Notes: generated from the sequence alone by a model not told the origin. A stretch of 10,621 bases of DNA from Dehalococcoidia bacterium (GCA_009783135.1 WRHS01000042.1:1-10621); one strand, 5' to 3'; positions 1-6,804 are shown, numbered from the stretch's first letter. Program-made: numbers and translations.

Positions 1-975
1 GAACAGATTAAATCCAACCGCTTGCGCTCGGCAGTGCTGGTCATTTTTATGTGCCTGTTGTTGCTTGGCATAGGTTATTTGGTCGGGATTTTCTTTCTTG
101 ACAGCGTAATTGGAGGGCTAGTTATTGCCGCCGTCATTTGGGCTGTAATGAGCCTGGTCGCCGTCTTTCAGGGTGATAGCATACTGCTAGGCATTTCCGG
201 AGCGCGCAAAATATCAAAAAATGATGACCCGCAGCTTTACAACATAGTCGAGGAAATGACCATTGCCTCCGGTCTGCCAAAGATGCCGGACGTTTATATT
301 GTCAATGACAATGCACTAAACGCATTTGCCACCGGACGCAACCCGAACAAGGCTGCCGTCACCGTAACCTCAGGTTTGCGGGCAGCGCTTAACCGTGACG
401 AATTGCAGGGTGTGGTAGCACACGAAATCAGCCACATCAAAAACCGAGACGTGCTGCTGATGACCATAAGTTCAATAATGCTGGGGGCTATTGTCATCAT
501 ATCGTGGTACGCCACGCGCGTTATGTTCTGGGGTGGCGGCCGGCGCTCAGGCAACCGCAACTCAGGCGGATTGCAGATTGTATTCATGATTGCAGGGTTG
601 GTGCTTATGATTCTCGCCCCGTTATTCGCGCAGCTGATTTATTTCGCTATCTCACGCAAGCGCGAGTATCTTGCCGATGCCTCCGCTGCACTATACACCC
701 GTTATCCCGAAGGGCTGGCATCCGCTTTGGAGAAGCTTGGTAATTCAACGACACAGGTAAAAGCTGCCAATAAGGCAACAGCACCCATGTATTTCATCAA
801 TCCATTTGCCAAACGCAGTGCCGTAACCAGCTGGATGAGTACCCATCCTCCAATTGCCGAGAGGGCGCGTATTTTGCGCTCAATGGGCGGAAGCAACGCT
901 TTTGCAGCCTACGAAGATGCCTACGAAAAAATGCACCCGGGCAAGCACGTCTTACCGAAGTCCGAATTGGACTAG
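1..975 (+). CDS. htpX: HtpX-type M48 membrane zinc metalloprotease, 5' end cut by the window
   Basis: The protein is a membrane-embedded zinc endopeptidase that degrades damaged or misfolded membrane proteins. The frame is open from base 1 and reads EQIKSNRLRS before the first possible in-window start (TTG at 22). Gram-positive-type HtpX proteins normally begin with a few residues and then EQIxxN, so the true start lies just outside the window and TTG 22 is internal. Two hydrophobic segments (bases about 40-170) are followed by a cytosolic part with the zinc motif HEISH at 421-435. Two more hydrophobic segments come next, with a Gly/Arg-rich loop between them. The third zinc ligand is the Glu of EYLAD at 664-678, and a conserved-looking STHPP motif lies near 838-852. 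All catalytic residues are present. It converges with phoU, so it is not part of the phosphate operon. Family assignment is firm; the substrate is unknown. Confidence 0.93.
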   Translation, partial: EQIKSNRLRSAVLVIFMCLLLLGIGYLVGIFFLDSVIGGLVIAAVIWAVMSLVAVFQGDSILLGISGARKISKNDDPQLYNIVEEMTIASGLPKMPDVYIVNDNALNAFATGRNPNKAAVTVTSGLRAALNRDELQGVVAHEISHIKNRDVLLMTISSIMLGAIVIISWYATRVMFWGGGRRSGNRNSGGLQIVFMIAGLVLMILAPLFAQLIYFAISRKREYLADASAALYTRYPEGLASALEKLGNSTTQVKAANKATAPMYFINPFAKRSAVTSWMSTHPPIAERARILRSMGGSNAFAAYEDAYEKMHPGKHVLPKSELD

Positions 976-987
976 GCAACAATAACA

Positions 988-1006
988 GCTGTCAACTATT
1001 GGCAGC
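988..1006 (-). terminator. candidate weak terminator after phoU, between convergent htpX and phoU
   Basis: An 8-bp stem (GCTGTCAA with TTGGCAGC, one G-U pair possible) closes a 3-base loop in the 49-base gap between the two convergent stop codons. Read on the minus strand it is followed by a T-rich tail (TGTTATTGTT), which suits termination of the pst-phoU transcript. There is no unbroken T run, and the plus-strand side has no T tail, so it is a weak candidate. Confidence 0.35.
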
Positions 1007-1024
1007 CGGCAACCAAAGCTCTAA

Positions 1025-1690
1025 CTAACGTTTGGCGACGCTAACCTCTTCCACTTTACCCGTCACAATGAATACTATGCGCTCGCATATATTGGTCACA
1101 CGATCTGCACAGCGCTCCAAATTGTGCGCCACCCAGATCAAACGCATAGCACGGTTGATTGTGGAAAGATCAGCTGCCATATACGTGATTAACTCACGGA
1201 AAATTTGATTGTATAGATTATCAACAACAGTATCCTCGGCAATAACCTTGCGTGCCGTATCAGCATCGCGCCTTACGAAAGCATCCAGTGTAGTGTGCAA
1301 CATCTCGCTGGCTTTATCTGCCATACGTGGAATGTCAATAAGCGGTTTTAACGGCGGCTCATCCCCGATTATAATGGCAATATCTGCATTGCCCTCGGCA
1401 TAATCCCCAATGCGCTCAAGGTCTACAACCATATTCAACACGGCGATAATGGTACGCAGGTCACTCGCAAGAGGCTGCTGTGTTGCAATCAGTTTGACGC
1501 ACATTTCCTCGATGTCATAGCGCTTTTGGTTGATTTTTTTATCATCTTCAATCACCTGCCGCGCCAGCGCCAAATTGCGGCTTTTAAGAGCGTCTGTAGA
1601 ACGGCTAATAGCCTCCTCTACCATGCTGCCCATCACAAGCAGCTCATTTTGCAGGTTCTGCAGTCGTTTATCAAAGTTAAGTCTTGACAT
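1025..1690 (-). CDS. phoU: phosphate transport regulator PhoU
   Basis: PhoU is a cytosolic, all-helical protein that links the PstSCAB transporter to the PhoR kinase and keeps the Pho response off when phosphate is plentiful. The 221-residue length is usual for the family. It consists of two repeated three-helix PhoU domains (about residues 10-105 and 120-210). Each carries the metal-binding E-x3-D motif: ERIGD at 92-96 in the first and ERCAD at 192-196 in the second, with acidic residues one to two helical turns later (E99, D103; E203). The ATG at 1690 has GGAG six bases upstream, and the gene starts 11 bases after the pstB stop, so the two are co-transcribed. It is the last gene of the operon and converges on htpX. 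With a kinase that has no outside sensor in this locus, PhoU is the obvious carrier of the transporter's signal (inference). Confidence 0.95.
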   Translation of the reverse strand: MSRLNFDKRLQNLQNELLVMGSMVEEAISRSTDALKSRNLALARQVIEDDKKINQKRYDIEEMCVKLIATQQPLASDLRTIIAVLNMVVDLERIGDYAEGNADIAIIIGDEPPLKPLIDIPRMADKASEMLHTTLDAFVRRDADTARKVIAEDTVVDNLYNQIFRELITYMAADLSTINRAMRLIWVAHNLERCADRVTNICERIVFIVTGKVEEVSVAKR

Positions 1691-1701
1691 ATGCTACTCC
1701 A

Positions 1702-2463
1702 CTAACCAAATCGCCCTGTAATATAATTTTCGGTGCGTTTGTCTTTCGGATTGGTAAAAACACTCTCGGTCTTGCCAAATTCAATGATTTCCCCCAAAAG
1801 GAATACGGCGGTTTTATCCGATATACGTGTTGCCTGTTGCATGTTATGCGTGACGATAACAATTGTATAATTCGCCTTGAGTTCATTAATCAGATCCTCG
1901 ATAATGCCGGTGGAAATAGGGTCAAGTGCGCTTGTCGGCTCATCCATAAGCAGTATTTTTGGGTCAGCCGCAAGAGCACGTGCAATGCACAGTCGTTGCT
2001 GCTGCCCGCCGGATAAGCCCATGGCATTTTTGCGCAGGCGATCCTTCGCCTCATCCCACAAGCCTGCCTGCCTCAATGAACTTTCGACAATGTTGTCGAG
2101 CTTTGATCTTCTCCACACGCCAAATGTACGCGGGGCAAAAGCGATGTTGTCATATACGCTCATAGGGAAAGGATTAGGTTTTTGAAAAACCATGCCGACG
2201 TTTTTGCGCAGCAATGCAACGTCCGTCCCTTTATCATAAATATTCTGTTCCCCAATCTTAATCTCACCTGTAATACGGCAGTCCTCAACAAGGTCATTCA
2301 TGCGATTGAGCATCCTTAGAAATGTCGATTTACCGCAACCCGAAGGACCAATAAGGGCCGTAACCTCACTCTCTTCAACATCAATGTTAACATTTTTCAA
2401 GGCATGTGCATCGCCGTAGTACAAGTCACAATTGCGCACGGTTATATTAAATTTACTATCCAT
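1702..2463 (-). CDS. pstB: phosphate ABC transporter ATP-binding protein PstB
   Basis: PstB is the ATPase of the high-affinity phosphate importer, docking as a dimer on PstC and PstA at the cytoplasmic face. From the ATG at 2463 it is 253 residues, typical of PstB. Walker A GPSGCGKST is at residues 39-47, the Q-loop Gln at 94 (VFQKPNPFP, a PstB hallmark), the signature LSGGQQQR at 150-157, Walker B ILLMDEP at 170-176 and the switch His at 206 (VTHNMQQ). The reading frame stays open upstream to 2598, but that part translates the end of pstA in another frame. The ATG at 2463 has GGGAG nine bases upstream and gives the usual N-terminus. The start overlaps the pstA stop by 8 bases, indicating translational coupling. 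All catalytic motifs are intact. Confidence 0.96.
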   Translation of the reverse strand: MDSKFNITVRNCDLYYGDAHALKNVNIDVEESEVTALIGPSGCGKSTFLRMLNRMNDLVEDCRITGEIKIGEQNIYDKGTDVALLRKNVGMVFQKPNPFPMSVYDNIAFAPRTFGVWRRSKLDNIVESSLRQAGLWDEAKDRLRKNAMGLSGGQQQRLCIARALAADPKILLMDEPTSALDPISTGIIEDLINELKANYTIVIVTHNMQQATRISDKTAVFLLGEIIEFGKTESVFTNPKDKRTENYITGRFG

Positions 2464-3307
2464 CCACCAGTTCTCCCTTACCGAATACTTTGCCCAATAA
2501 TGTTGCCAGAATATTAATCGCAACCACCAAAACAAGGAGCACTGCACCTGTAGCTGCTGCCTGTTCAGGGTAGCGTTGAGAGAAACCATAAACAGCAAGC
2601 GCCAGGCTTGTTCCGGCGGAGGTAAAGTTCTTGGGGACTATGTCTACAACCATGCCAATAGTTAAAATTAAAACAGCACTTTCAGACACCACGCGCCCGA
2701 CAGCCAAAATCAGCGAAGTCACAATGCCGTTTGCTGCGCATGGCAAAACAACCGAAAAAATTGTTCGTACCTTTGATGAGCCGAGGGCAAAACTTCCCTC
2801 TCTAAGTGAGCGAGGCACTGCGAGAAGGCTTTCCTCGGTTGAGCGGACAATGACCGGCAGTATCATAATAGCCAGCGTAAGTCCGCCGCCAATAAACGAG
2901 TAGCCAAAGCCCAGTGCGACAACAAACACAAGATAACCAAAAATGCCGTAAACAATGGATGGTATTCCGGCTAATGTCTCCACAGCAATTCGGATAAGGC
3001 GAACCAGCCGGCTCTTAGAGTTTGTGTACTCAGCAAGAAAAATGGCACTCCCTATTCCAATGGGAGCTGCAACAACCAATGAAATTACTATTAGGTACAG
3101 CGTTCCCATAAGGGCAGGCTTTATTGAAGGGGCTCGAATGGAATACTCACCAAATAAAAACTGCATGTTAATATGCGGTACGCCACGCAAAAGAACAAAC
3201 ACCATGACAATGACTAGAGCGACAAGACTTACGAATAACGCTGCTTGTGCAATGAGTTTACAGACAACGTACTTAAGAACCTGTCTTTTGTGCGCGTTTG
3301 TTTTCAC
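2456..3307 (-). CDS. pstA: phosphate ABC transporter permease PstA
   Basis: PstA is one of the two membrane subunits forming the phosphate channel with PstC. Starting at the GTG at 3307 it has 283 residues and about six membrane segments. The first spans about residues 18-40, followed by an extracytoplasmic loop. The EAA loop that docks on PstB begins at E170 (EGSFALGSSK) and continues to about 191. ETLAGIPSIVYGIFG (110-124) is the conserved Pst permease motif. An upstream ATG at 3343 is in frame but has no ribosome site and would overlap pstC by 71 bases. The GTG has AAAGGGGG about eight bases upstream and overlaps pstC by only 35 bases, so I chose GTG. The stop overlaps the pstB start. The exact start is the only real uncertainty. 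Confidence 0.94.
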   Translation of the reverse strand: MKTNAHKRQVLKYVVCKLIAQAALFVSLVALVIVMVFVLLRGVPHINMQFLFGEYSIRAPSIKPALMGTLYLIVISLVVAAPIGIGSAIFLAEYTNSKSRLVRLIRIAVETLAGIPSIVYGIFGYLVFVVALGFGYSFIGGGLTLAIMILPVIVRSTEESLLAVPRSLREGSFALGSSKVRTIFSVVLPCAANGIVTSLILAVGRVVSESAVLILTIGMVVDIVPKNFTSAGTSLALAVYGFSQRYPEQAAATGAVLLVLVVAINILATLLGKVFGKGELVDG

Positions 3308-4175
3308 GTTTTTCGCCCCCTTTAAGCAATGAAAAACTGACATTCAGCAACAGTGTAAAGAAGAACAGCACAACACCGGTGGCAATAAGGGCAGTTTTGG
3401 GATCCCCTGTAAGTTCGGTTGCTCCCATGGCAATGTTGGCAGTAAGCGTTCTTGTTGACTGGAAAAGGCTGGTCGGTATGGTTGGAGACCCGCCGATTAC
3501 CATAATTACCGCCATAGTTTCCCCAATAGCACGCCCGATTGACAACACCACCGCAGCCATTATTCCACTTTTGGCTGCCGGAAGCATGATACGGAACACA
3601 CTCTGTTCTTTGGTGGCACCAAGTGCCAGCGCCCCTTCATAATAATTCTTGGGAACTGCATTTAAGGCATCAAGGCTAACGCCAACCAAAGTCGGTAACA
3701 CCATTACGGACAAGACAATGCTGGCAGCGAGGATGCCGTATCCGACACCATTTGGCGATACATAATCACGCAATAACGGCACAATAATGATTAGACCAAA
3801 CAGACCATATATAACCGATGGTATACCCGCCAACAGGTTAATTAACTGTCTTATAACAGCTACCATTTTTGGAGGACAGAACTTGTATAACGCAACAGCT
3901 GTAAACAATCCTAAGGATACACCGATAATCATTGCCAGCGCAGTGACGTAAAGAGATGCCACAATCATGGACAGGATGCCATAGGATGCTTCATGCAGGT
4001 TCCACTGCATGCCGAAAAAGTTGTCCAAGCCGACTTTGCCGATAAAAGGCACGCCGTTTATGAAAAGAAAAACACAGATACATCCAAGCGCAAGCAACGA
4101 AAAGACGGCACAAAACAAAAAGACGCCGCGCATTGCACGGTCCCTCAACCTAATTAACTGATGAGTACGATTCAT
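3273..4175 (-). CDS. pstC: phosphate ABC transporter permease PstC
   Basis: PstC is the partner of PstA in the transmembrane channel. It has 300 residues, with a first membrane segment at about 17-40, further segments near 65-97, 110-135, 145-168 and 205-228, and a last one near 262-284. LLAGIPSVIYGLFG (114-127) is the same Pst permease motif found in PstA. The EAA loop that contacts PstB starts at E180 (EGALALGATK) and runs to about 201. RAIGETMAV (215-223) is a further PstC-type signature. The ATG at 4175 has a modest GGGG site eight bases upstream. The last residues are charged (GGEKRENKRAQKTGS) and overlap the start of pstA. It lies 64 bases after the pstS stop, beyond a strong stem-loop, so its expression is probably lower than that of pstS. 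Confidence 0.95.
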   Translation of the reverse strand: MNRTHQLIRLRDRAMRGVFLFCAVFSLLALGCICVFLFINGVPFIGKVGLDNFFGMQWNLHEASYGILSMIVASLYVTALAMIIGVSLGLFTAVALYKFCPPKMVAVIRQLINLLAGIPSVIYGLFGLIIIVPLLRDYVSPNGVGYGILAASIVLSVMVLPTLVGVSLDALNAVPKNYYEGALALGATKEQSVFRIMLPAAKSGIMAAVVLSIGRAIGETMAVIMVIGGSPTIPTSLFQSTRTLTANIAMGATELTGDPKTALIATGVVLFFFTLLLNVSFSLLKGGEKRENKRAQKTGS

Positions 4176-4198
4176 ACCGTCAACCCCATAAAATAATG

Positions 4199-4231
4199 GT
4201 GGGCAGGAGATTATTAAAATCTCCTGCCCAC
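4199..4231 (-). terminator. strong stem-loop between pstS and pstC (attenuator or RNA-processing site)
   Basis: A perfect 14-bp inverted repeat (GTGGGCAGGAGATT at 4199-4212 and its complement at 4218-4231) encloses a 5-base loop. It begins nine bases after the pstS stop and sits before the pstC ribosome site. On the minus strand it is followed by CATTATTTTATG, which is T-rich but not an unbroken run, so full termination is doubtful. In other bacteria such hairpins after binding-protein genes give partial termination or protect the 3' end of the first message, producing more binding protein than permease. That role is inferred here. Confidence 0.75.
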
Positions 4232-4239
4232 TTAGTCGG

Positions 4240-5115
4240 CTACTTAACCAGAACGTCCCACTTTTTTATAGCATTAGCCCCAGCATCTTTGTCATAAATG
4301 CTCTTAAGTTCACTTATTGTAATTGTTTCCAACGGATTAGACTTGTTAACAATTACAGCGATACCGTCTTTGCATACGGTATATGCCACACAAGAAGAAG
4401 CTTTAGTAACATTGAATTCTTCACTGATCATTCCAAAGTTAAACAGACCATTTTCAGCACTTTCATAGCCAGTTCCGCTACCACCACCAGAGATTTCAAT
4501 TTCAATATTTGGTTGCAGATTTTTAAACTCTGTTTTCAAAGCGGGCATCAGGAAATCCCCCAAAGACGTAGAACCGCCAACAGTGATTTTGCCAGAGAGC
4601 GCTGCATTGGGCACGTAGGCTGAAGCAGCATCAACAATGGAAACAAACCCCTCACTTTCGATAATTGTTTGAGCGTTACTTGATTTAAGAAAGTCCAAGA
4701 AAGCCTGATTGATATCGCTATTGAGAGTTGTTTCCTTATAGATTACCGACAATGGACGGGATATTTTATATGTTCCGTTTTTGATGTTAGAAACCGTTGC
4801 CTCAACACCATCAACCTTAAGTATTTTCACATCACCTGTGACATATCCAAGGCTTTCATAGGCAATAGAAACAGGATTACTTTTTCCCTCAGCCAAAACA
4901 CCAGCCGATCCTGTCTGAATTATAATGCCGCTGGGATCTGCCTTGCCCTTAAGACCGATAAGTTCCATGAAAGCAGATTTCGTGCCGCTTCCATCCTCAC
5001 GTGCTACAACTGCAATGTTTTTTGATGCATCAAATTTTGCAGTGCATCCGCTTGCAGCAGCCAAAACAAGAACTAAGGCAGCTGCCATAGAGAATATTGT
5101 AAATAGTTTTTTCAT
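4240..5115 (-). CDS. pstS: phosphate-binding lipoprotein PstS, apparently circularly permuted
   Basis: This is the extracytoplasmic phosphate receptor of the Pst importer. Residues 1-23 form a lipoprotein signal ending ASG before Cys24, which would be lipidated. The length (291) is normal, but the two halves are in swapped order. Residues about 33-160 match the usual C-terminal half: the phosphate loop with R39, DGSGT 41-45, then SIAYESLGYV 83-92, VDGVEAT 101-107, SRPL 119-122, FLDFLKS 139-145 and EGFVSI 155-160. After a linker, residues about 175-289 match the usual N-terminal half: KITVGGSTS 176-184, GGGSGTGY 210-217, DGIAVIVNKSNP 250-261, ISELKSIY 267-274 and WDVL 286-289. The SRE of many relatives reads SEE (231-233). 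The ATG at 5115 has AAAGGG seven bases upstream. It is driven by PhoP-box promoters and followed by pstCAB-phoU. The phosphate role is secure from context and motifs. Confidence 0.93.
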   Translation of the reverse strand: MKKLFTIFSMAAALVLVLAAASGCTAKFDASKNIAVVAREDGSGTKSAFMELIGLKGKADPSGIIIQTGSAGVLAEGKSNPVSIAYESLGYVTGDVKILKVDGVEATVSNIKNGTYKISRPLSVIYKETTLNSDINQAFLDFLKSSNAQTIIESEGFVSIVDAASAYVPNAALSGKITVGGSTSLGDFLMPALKTEFKNLQPNIEIEISGGGSGTGYESAENGLFNFGMISEEFNVTKASSCVAYTVCKDGIAVIVNKSNPLETITISELKSIYDKDAGANAIKKWDVLVK

Positions 5116-5192
5116 GTTTTTTCCCTTTATGTTTCCTCAATATTCAAGTCGTTTGATTTCACAAAAACGATTATCTCCTCTTATATGCCGTC

Positions 5193-5246
5193 ATATTACT
5201 CTTTGAAAATTAACATAGTGTTAAAACAATGTTAAGAGAATGTTAA
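5193..5246 (-). promoter_or_regulatory. proximal PhoP-box promoter of pstS
   Basis: On the minus strand four hexamers lie exactly 11 bp apart: TTAACA (5241-5246), TTAACA (5230-5235), TTAACA (5219-5224) and TTAATT (5208-5213), each separated by 5 bases. This is the Bacillus-type PhoP binding pattern (TT[ACT]ACA repeats with about 5-base spacers). Nine bases after the last repeat is a -10 element TAATAT (5193-5198). If that -10 is used, the box spans about -60 to -22, the position expected for PhoP-activated promoters. The start of transcription would be near 5186, leaving a leader of about 70 bases before pstS. Confidence 0.88.
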
Positions 5247-5349
5247 AACTGGCATTTAAGAAAATGGGGCAAGCAAAAATATCTACTTCAATTTTCCTCC
5301 TATATCTTATTTTGTTCTAATATCAAGCCTGAACTTAATGATTGTGAAC

Positions 5350-5403
5350 ATGATAACCAACTCAGATTAAGTCTTGCTTAAGGCAATGTTAATTAAATGT
5401 AAA
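5350..5403 (-). promoter_or_regulatory. distal PhoP-box promoter, second one upstream of pstS
   Basis: The minus strand again shows four hexamers with strict 11-bp period: TTTACA (5398-5403), TTAACA (5387-5392), TTAAGC (5376-5381) and TTAATC (5365-5370). The first two fit the PhoP consensus fully and the last two fit at four of six bases. Exactly nine bases after the last repeat lies TATCAT (5350-5355), a one-mismatch -10. The geometry matches the proximal promoter base for base, 157 bases further upstream. A transcript from about 5343 would have a leader of roughly 228 bases. It could be a tandem pstS promoter or serve a short RNA. Confidence 0.65.
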
Positions 5404-5547
5404 ATTTGGATTTATTGACATGGATGTTTGGTTTAGCTTGTAGTAGTGGAAAATTGCCTGTACTCTGGTAACACATCAAAGGGTGCAGCATACAATCTGC
5501 GCATACATGTAGCCGATATGACCGAACATGTAAATAAGACTGGGGAT

Positions 5548-6804
5548 TTATTCCGTGTCAGCAGGCAGGCTAAAATGGACGGTTGTACCTTGTCCAAATA
5601 CGCTTTCAGCCCAAATACGCCCGCCGTGTGCCTCTACAGTGTGACGTGCTATAGCCAACCCCAGCCCCGTACCACCACCGGAGTGCGCTTTATCCGCTTT
5701 GAAAAATCTCTCAAAAATGTGGGGCAAATCAGCCGGCTCAATACCAGCACCGCTATCTGCCACCGAAATCACCACTTTGCCTTTTTCCCGTGTTGCAGTA
5801 ATGATTATTTGCCCGCCGGCAGGTGTGAACTTCATTGAATTATGCACCAGGTTGACCAGCACTCGCTCAATCCTGTCGTAGTCCAGCATAACAGATGGAA
5901 AGGAATCAGGTACCTCAATTGATATGTTAATCTCGCTGCGGTTAAGCTGCGTGCGCAGTCTTTCGGCAACACTATTTGCAAGCAATTTGATATCAGACGA
6001 GGTTTTCACCAGAGTAACAGCACCACTTTCAATATTTGAAAGTTCCCCCAGTTCATTGATCATCTGCGCCAGCTTATCCACCTCAACCTCAATAAGCTGC
6101 AGAAAATCGTGTGCCACAGACAGGTCTTCCATAGCCCCGTCATTAAGTGTTTCGGAGATAGCTTTCAGGGAGGCGATTGGGGTGCGCAATTCATGCGAAA
6201 CGTTTGCCACAAAATCGCGACGCACCGACTCCAAACGACGAACCTCTGTCAGATCCTGTACCAGCAAGATACAGCCATGGTTTTTTTGCAGTGGTGTGAC
6301 CACCACCCCAAGATACAAGCGACTTGAACTTGCCTCCACAATGCGAGACTGTTGTTTGCCGCTTTCTAAGCATGAGCGCAAAAGGGCAAACACATCCGCG
6401 TTATGCGTAGCCTCAATAAAAGAGCGCCCCACTGCTTCTGCCTCATTAAGCCTGAAAATACGCTGAGCCGCTGTGTTGATAAGATTAATGCGCGCATCAC
6501 GGTCTACAACTATGATGCCGTCCGCCATACACGATAAGACAATGGAAAAGCGGTCTCGGTCAGCAGTGGCATCAGCAATTACCAAACTCACCGATTCCGC
6601 CATAGCATTAAAGGCAGATACCAACTCTTTGGTTGCGCCATGCGCCTGATAGCTAATGTGCTGGTCATATTCTCCGCACTCCATAGCTTGCATGCGCAAA
6701 CTCATCTCAGACAAAGCACTTCCTGACAGTAGTCCCAAGCGCCATTTGAACATGCGTCCCAGCCACAAACGCAAGCGCAACCATAGCGATGTTATTTTAT
6801 TCAA
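5548..6804 (-). CDS. phoR: PhoR-type sensor histidine kinase without membrane segments
   Basis: This is the sensor kinase of the phosphate two-component pair, phosphorylating the PhoP-type regulator upstream of it. In order it shows a basic, Trp/Leu-rich N-terminus (residues 1-27), a HAMP-like stretch (about 28-80), a PAS domain (about 86-190), the HisKA helix pair with phospho-acceptor H204 in SHELRTP, and a HATPase domain with the N-box around N322, G1 box DSGAG (350-354) and G2 box GGTGLGLA (377-384). PhoR proteins usually start with two membrane helices around an outside loop; here there is no hydrophobic segment long enough. The N-terminus could form an amphipathic helix that lies on the membrane (inference). 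Start is TTG 6804 with AGGA six bases upstream; no better start exists and the upstream DNA does not encode missing helices. The kinase core appears intact. Naming as phoR rests on domain order and neighbours. Confidence 0.88.
   Translation of the reverse strand: MNKITSLWLRLRLWLGRMFKWRLGLLSGSALSEMSLRMQAMECGEYDQHISYQAHGATKELVSAFNAMAESVSLVIADATADRDRFSIVLSCMADGIIVVDRDARINLINTAAQRIFRLNEAEAVGRSFIEATHNADVFALLRSCLESGKQQSRIVEASSSRLYLGVVVTPLQKNHGCILLVQDLTEVRRLESVRRDFVANVSHELRTPIASLKAISETLNDGAMEDLSVAHDFLQLIEVEVDKLAQMINELGELSNIESGAVTLVKTSSDIKLLANSVAERLRTQLNRSEINISIEVPDSFPSVMLDYDRIERVLVNLVHNSMKFTPAGGQIIITATREKGKVVISVADSGAGIEPADLPHIFERFFKADKAHSGGGTGLGLAIARHTVEAHGGRIWAESVFGQGTTVHFSLPADTE

Larger units (their letters stand above)
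5116..5547. other. 432-base regulatory gap between phoR and pstS
   Basis: No protein gene is credible here. The gap holds the pstS ribosome site, a proximal PhoP-box promoter and a distal PhoP-box promoter, all directed at pstS. Between the two promoters is an AT-rich stretch with an isolated AGGAGG on the minus strand (5296-5301) that leads only to a two-codon frame. I found no convincing terminator after phoR in 5404-5547, so transcription from phoR could continue into pstS. A plus-strand frame beginning at 5446 runs into the antisense of phoR and looks non-coding. Confidence 0.7.

Noticed and set aside
2464..2598. 45-codon N-terminal extension of pstB
   Set aside because: It translates the 3' end of pstA in another frame. 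PstB of normal length with a good ribosome site starts at 2463.
5133..5168. 11-residue leader peptide frame (GTG AAA TCA ... ACA TAA) just before the pstS ribosome site
   Set aside because: The nearest ribosome-like site (AGGAG) is about 12 bases from the GTG, too far to be convincing, and no regulatory codon run is present.
5480..5512. Direct repeat GCATACA near the end of phoR
   Set aside because: Two copies of seven bases, 13 apart, with no further copies; expected by chance in AT-rich DNA.
5446..5838. 130-codon plus-strand frame starting with GTG between pstS and phoR
   Set aside because: About three quarters of it is the antisense of the conserved phoR HATPase region. There is no good ribosome site, and the TTGACA at 5415-5420 lacks a matching -10. 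The translation is not protein-like.
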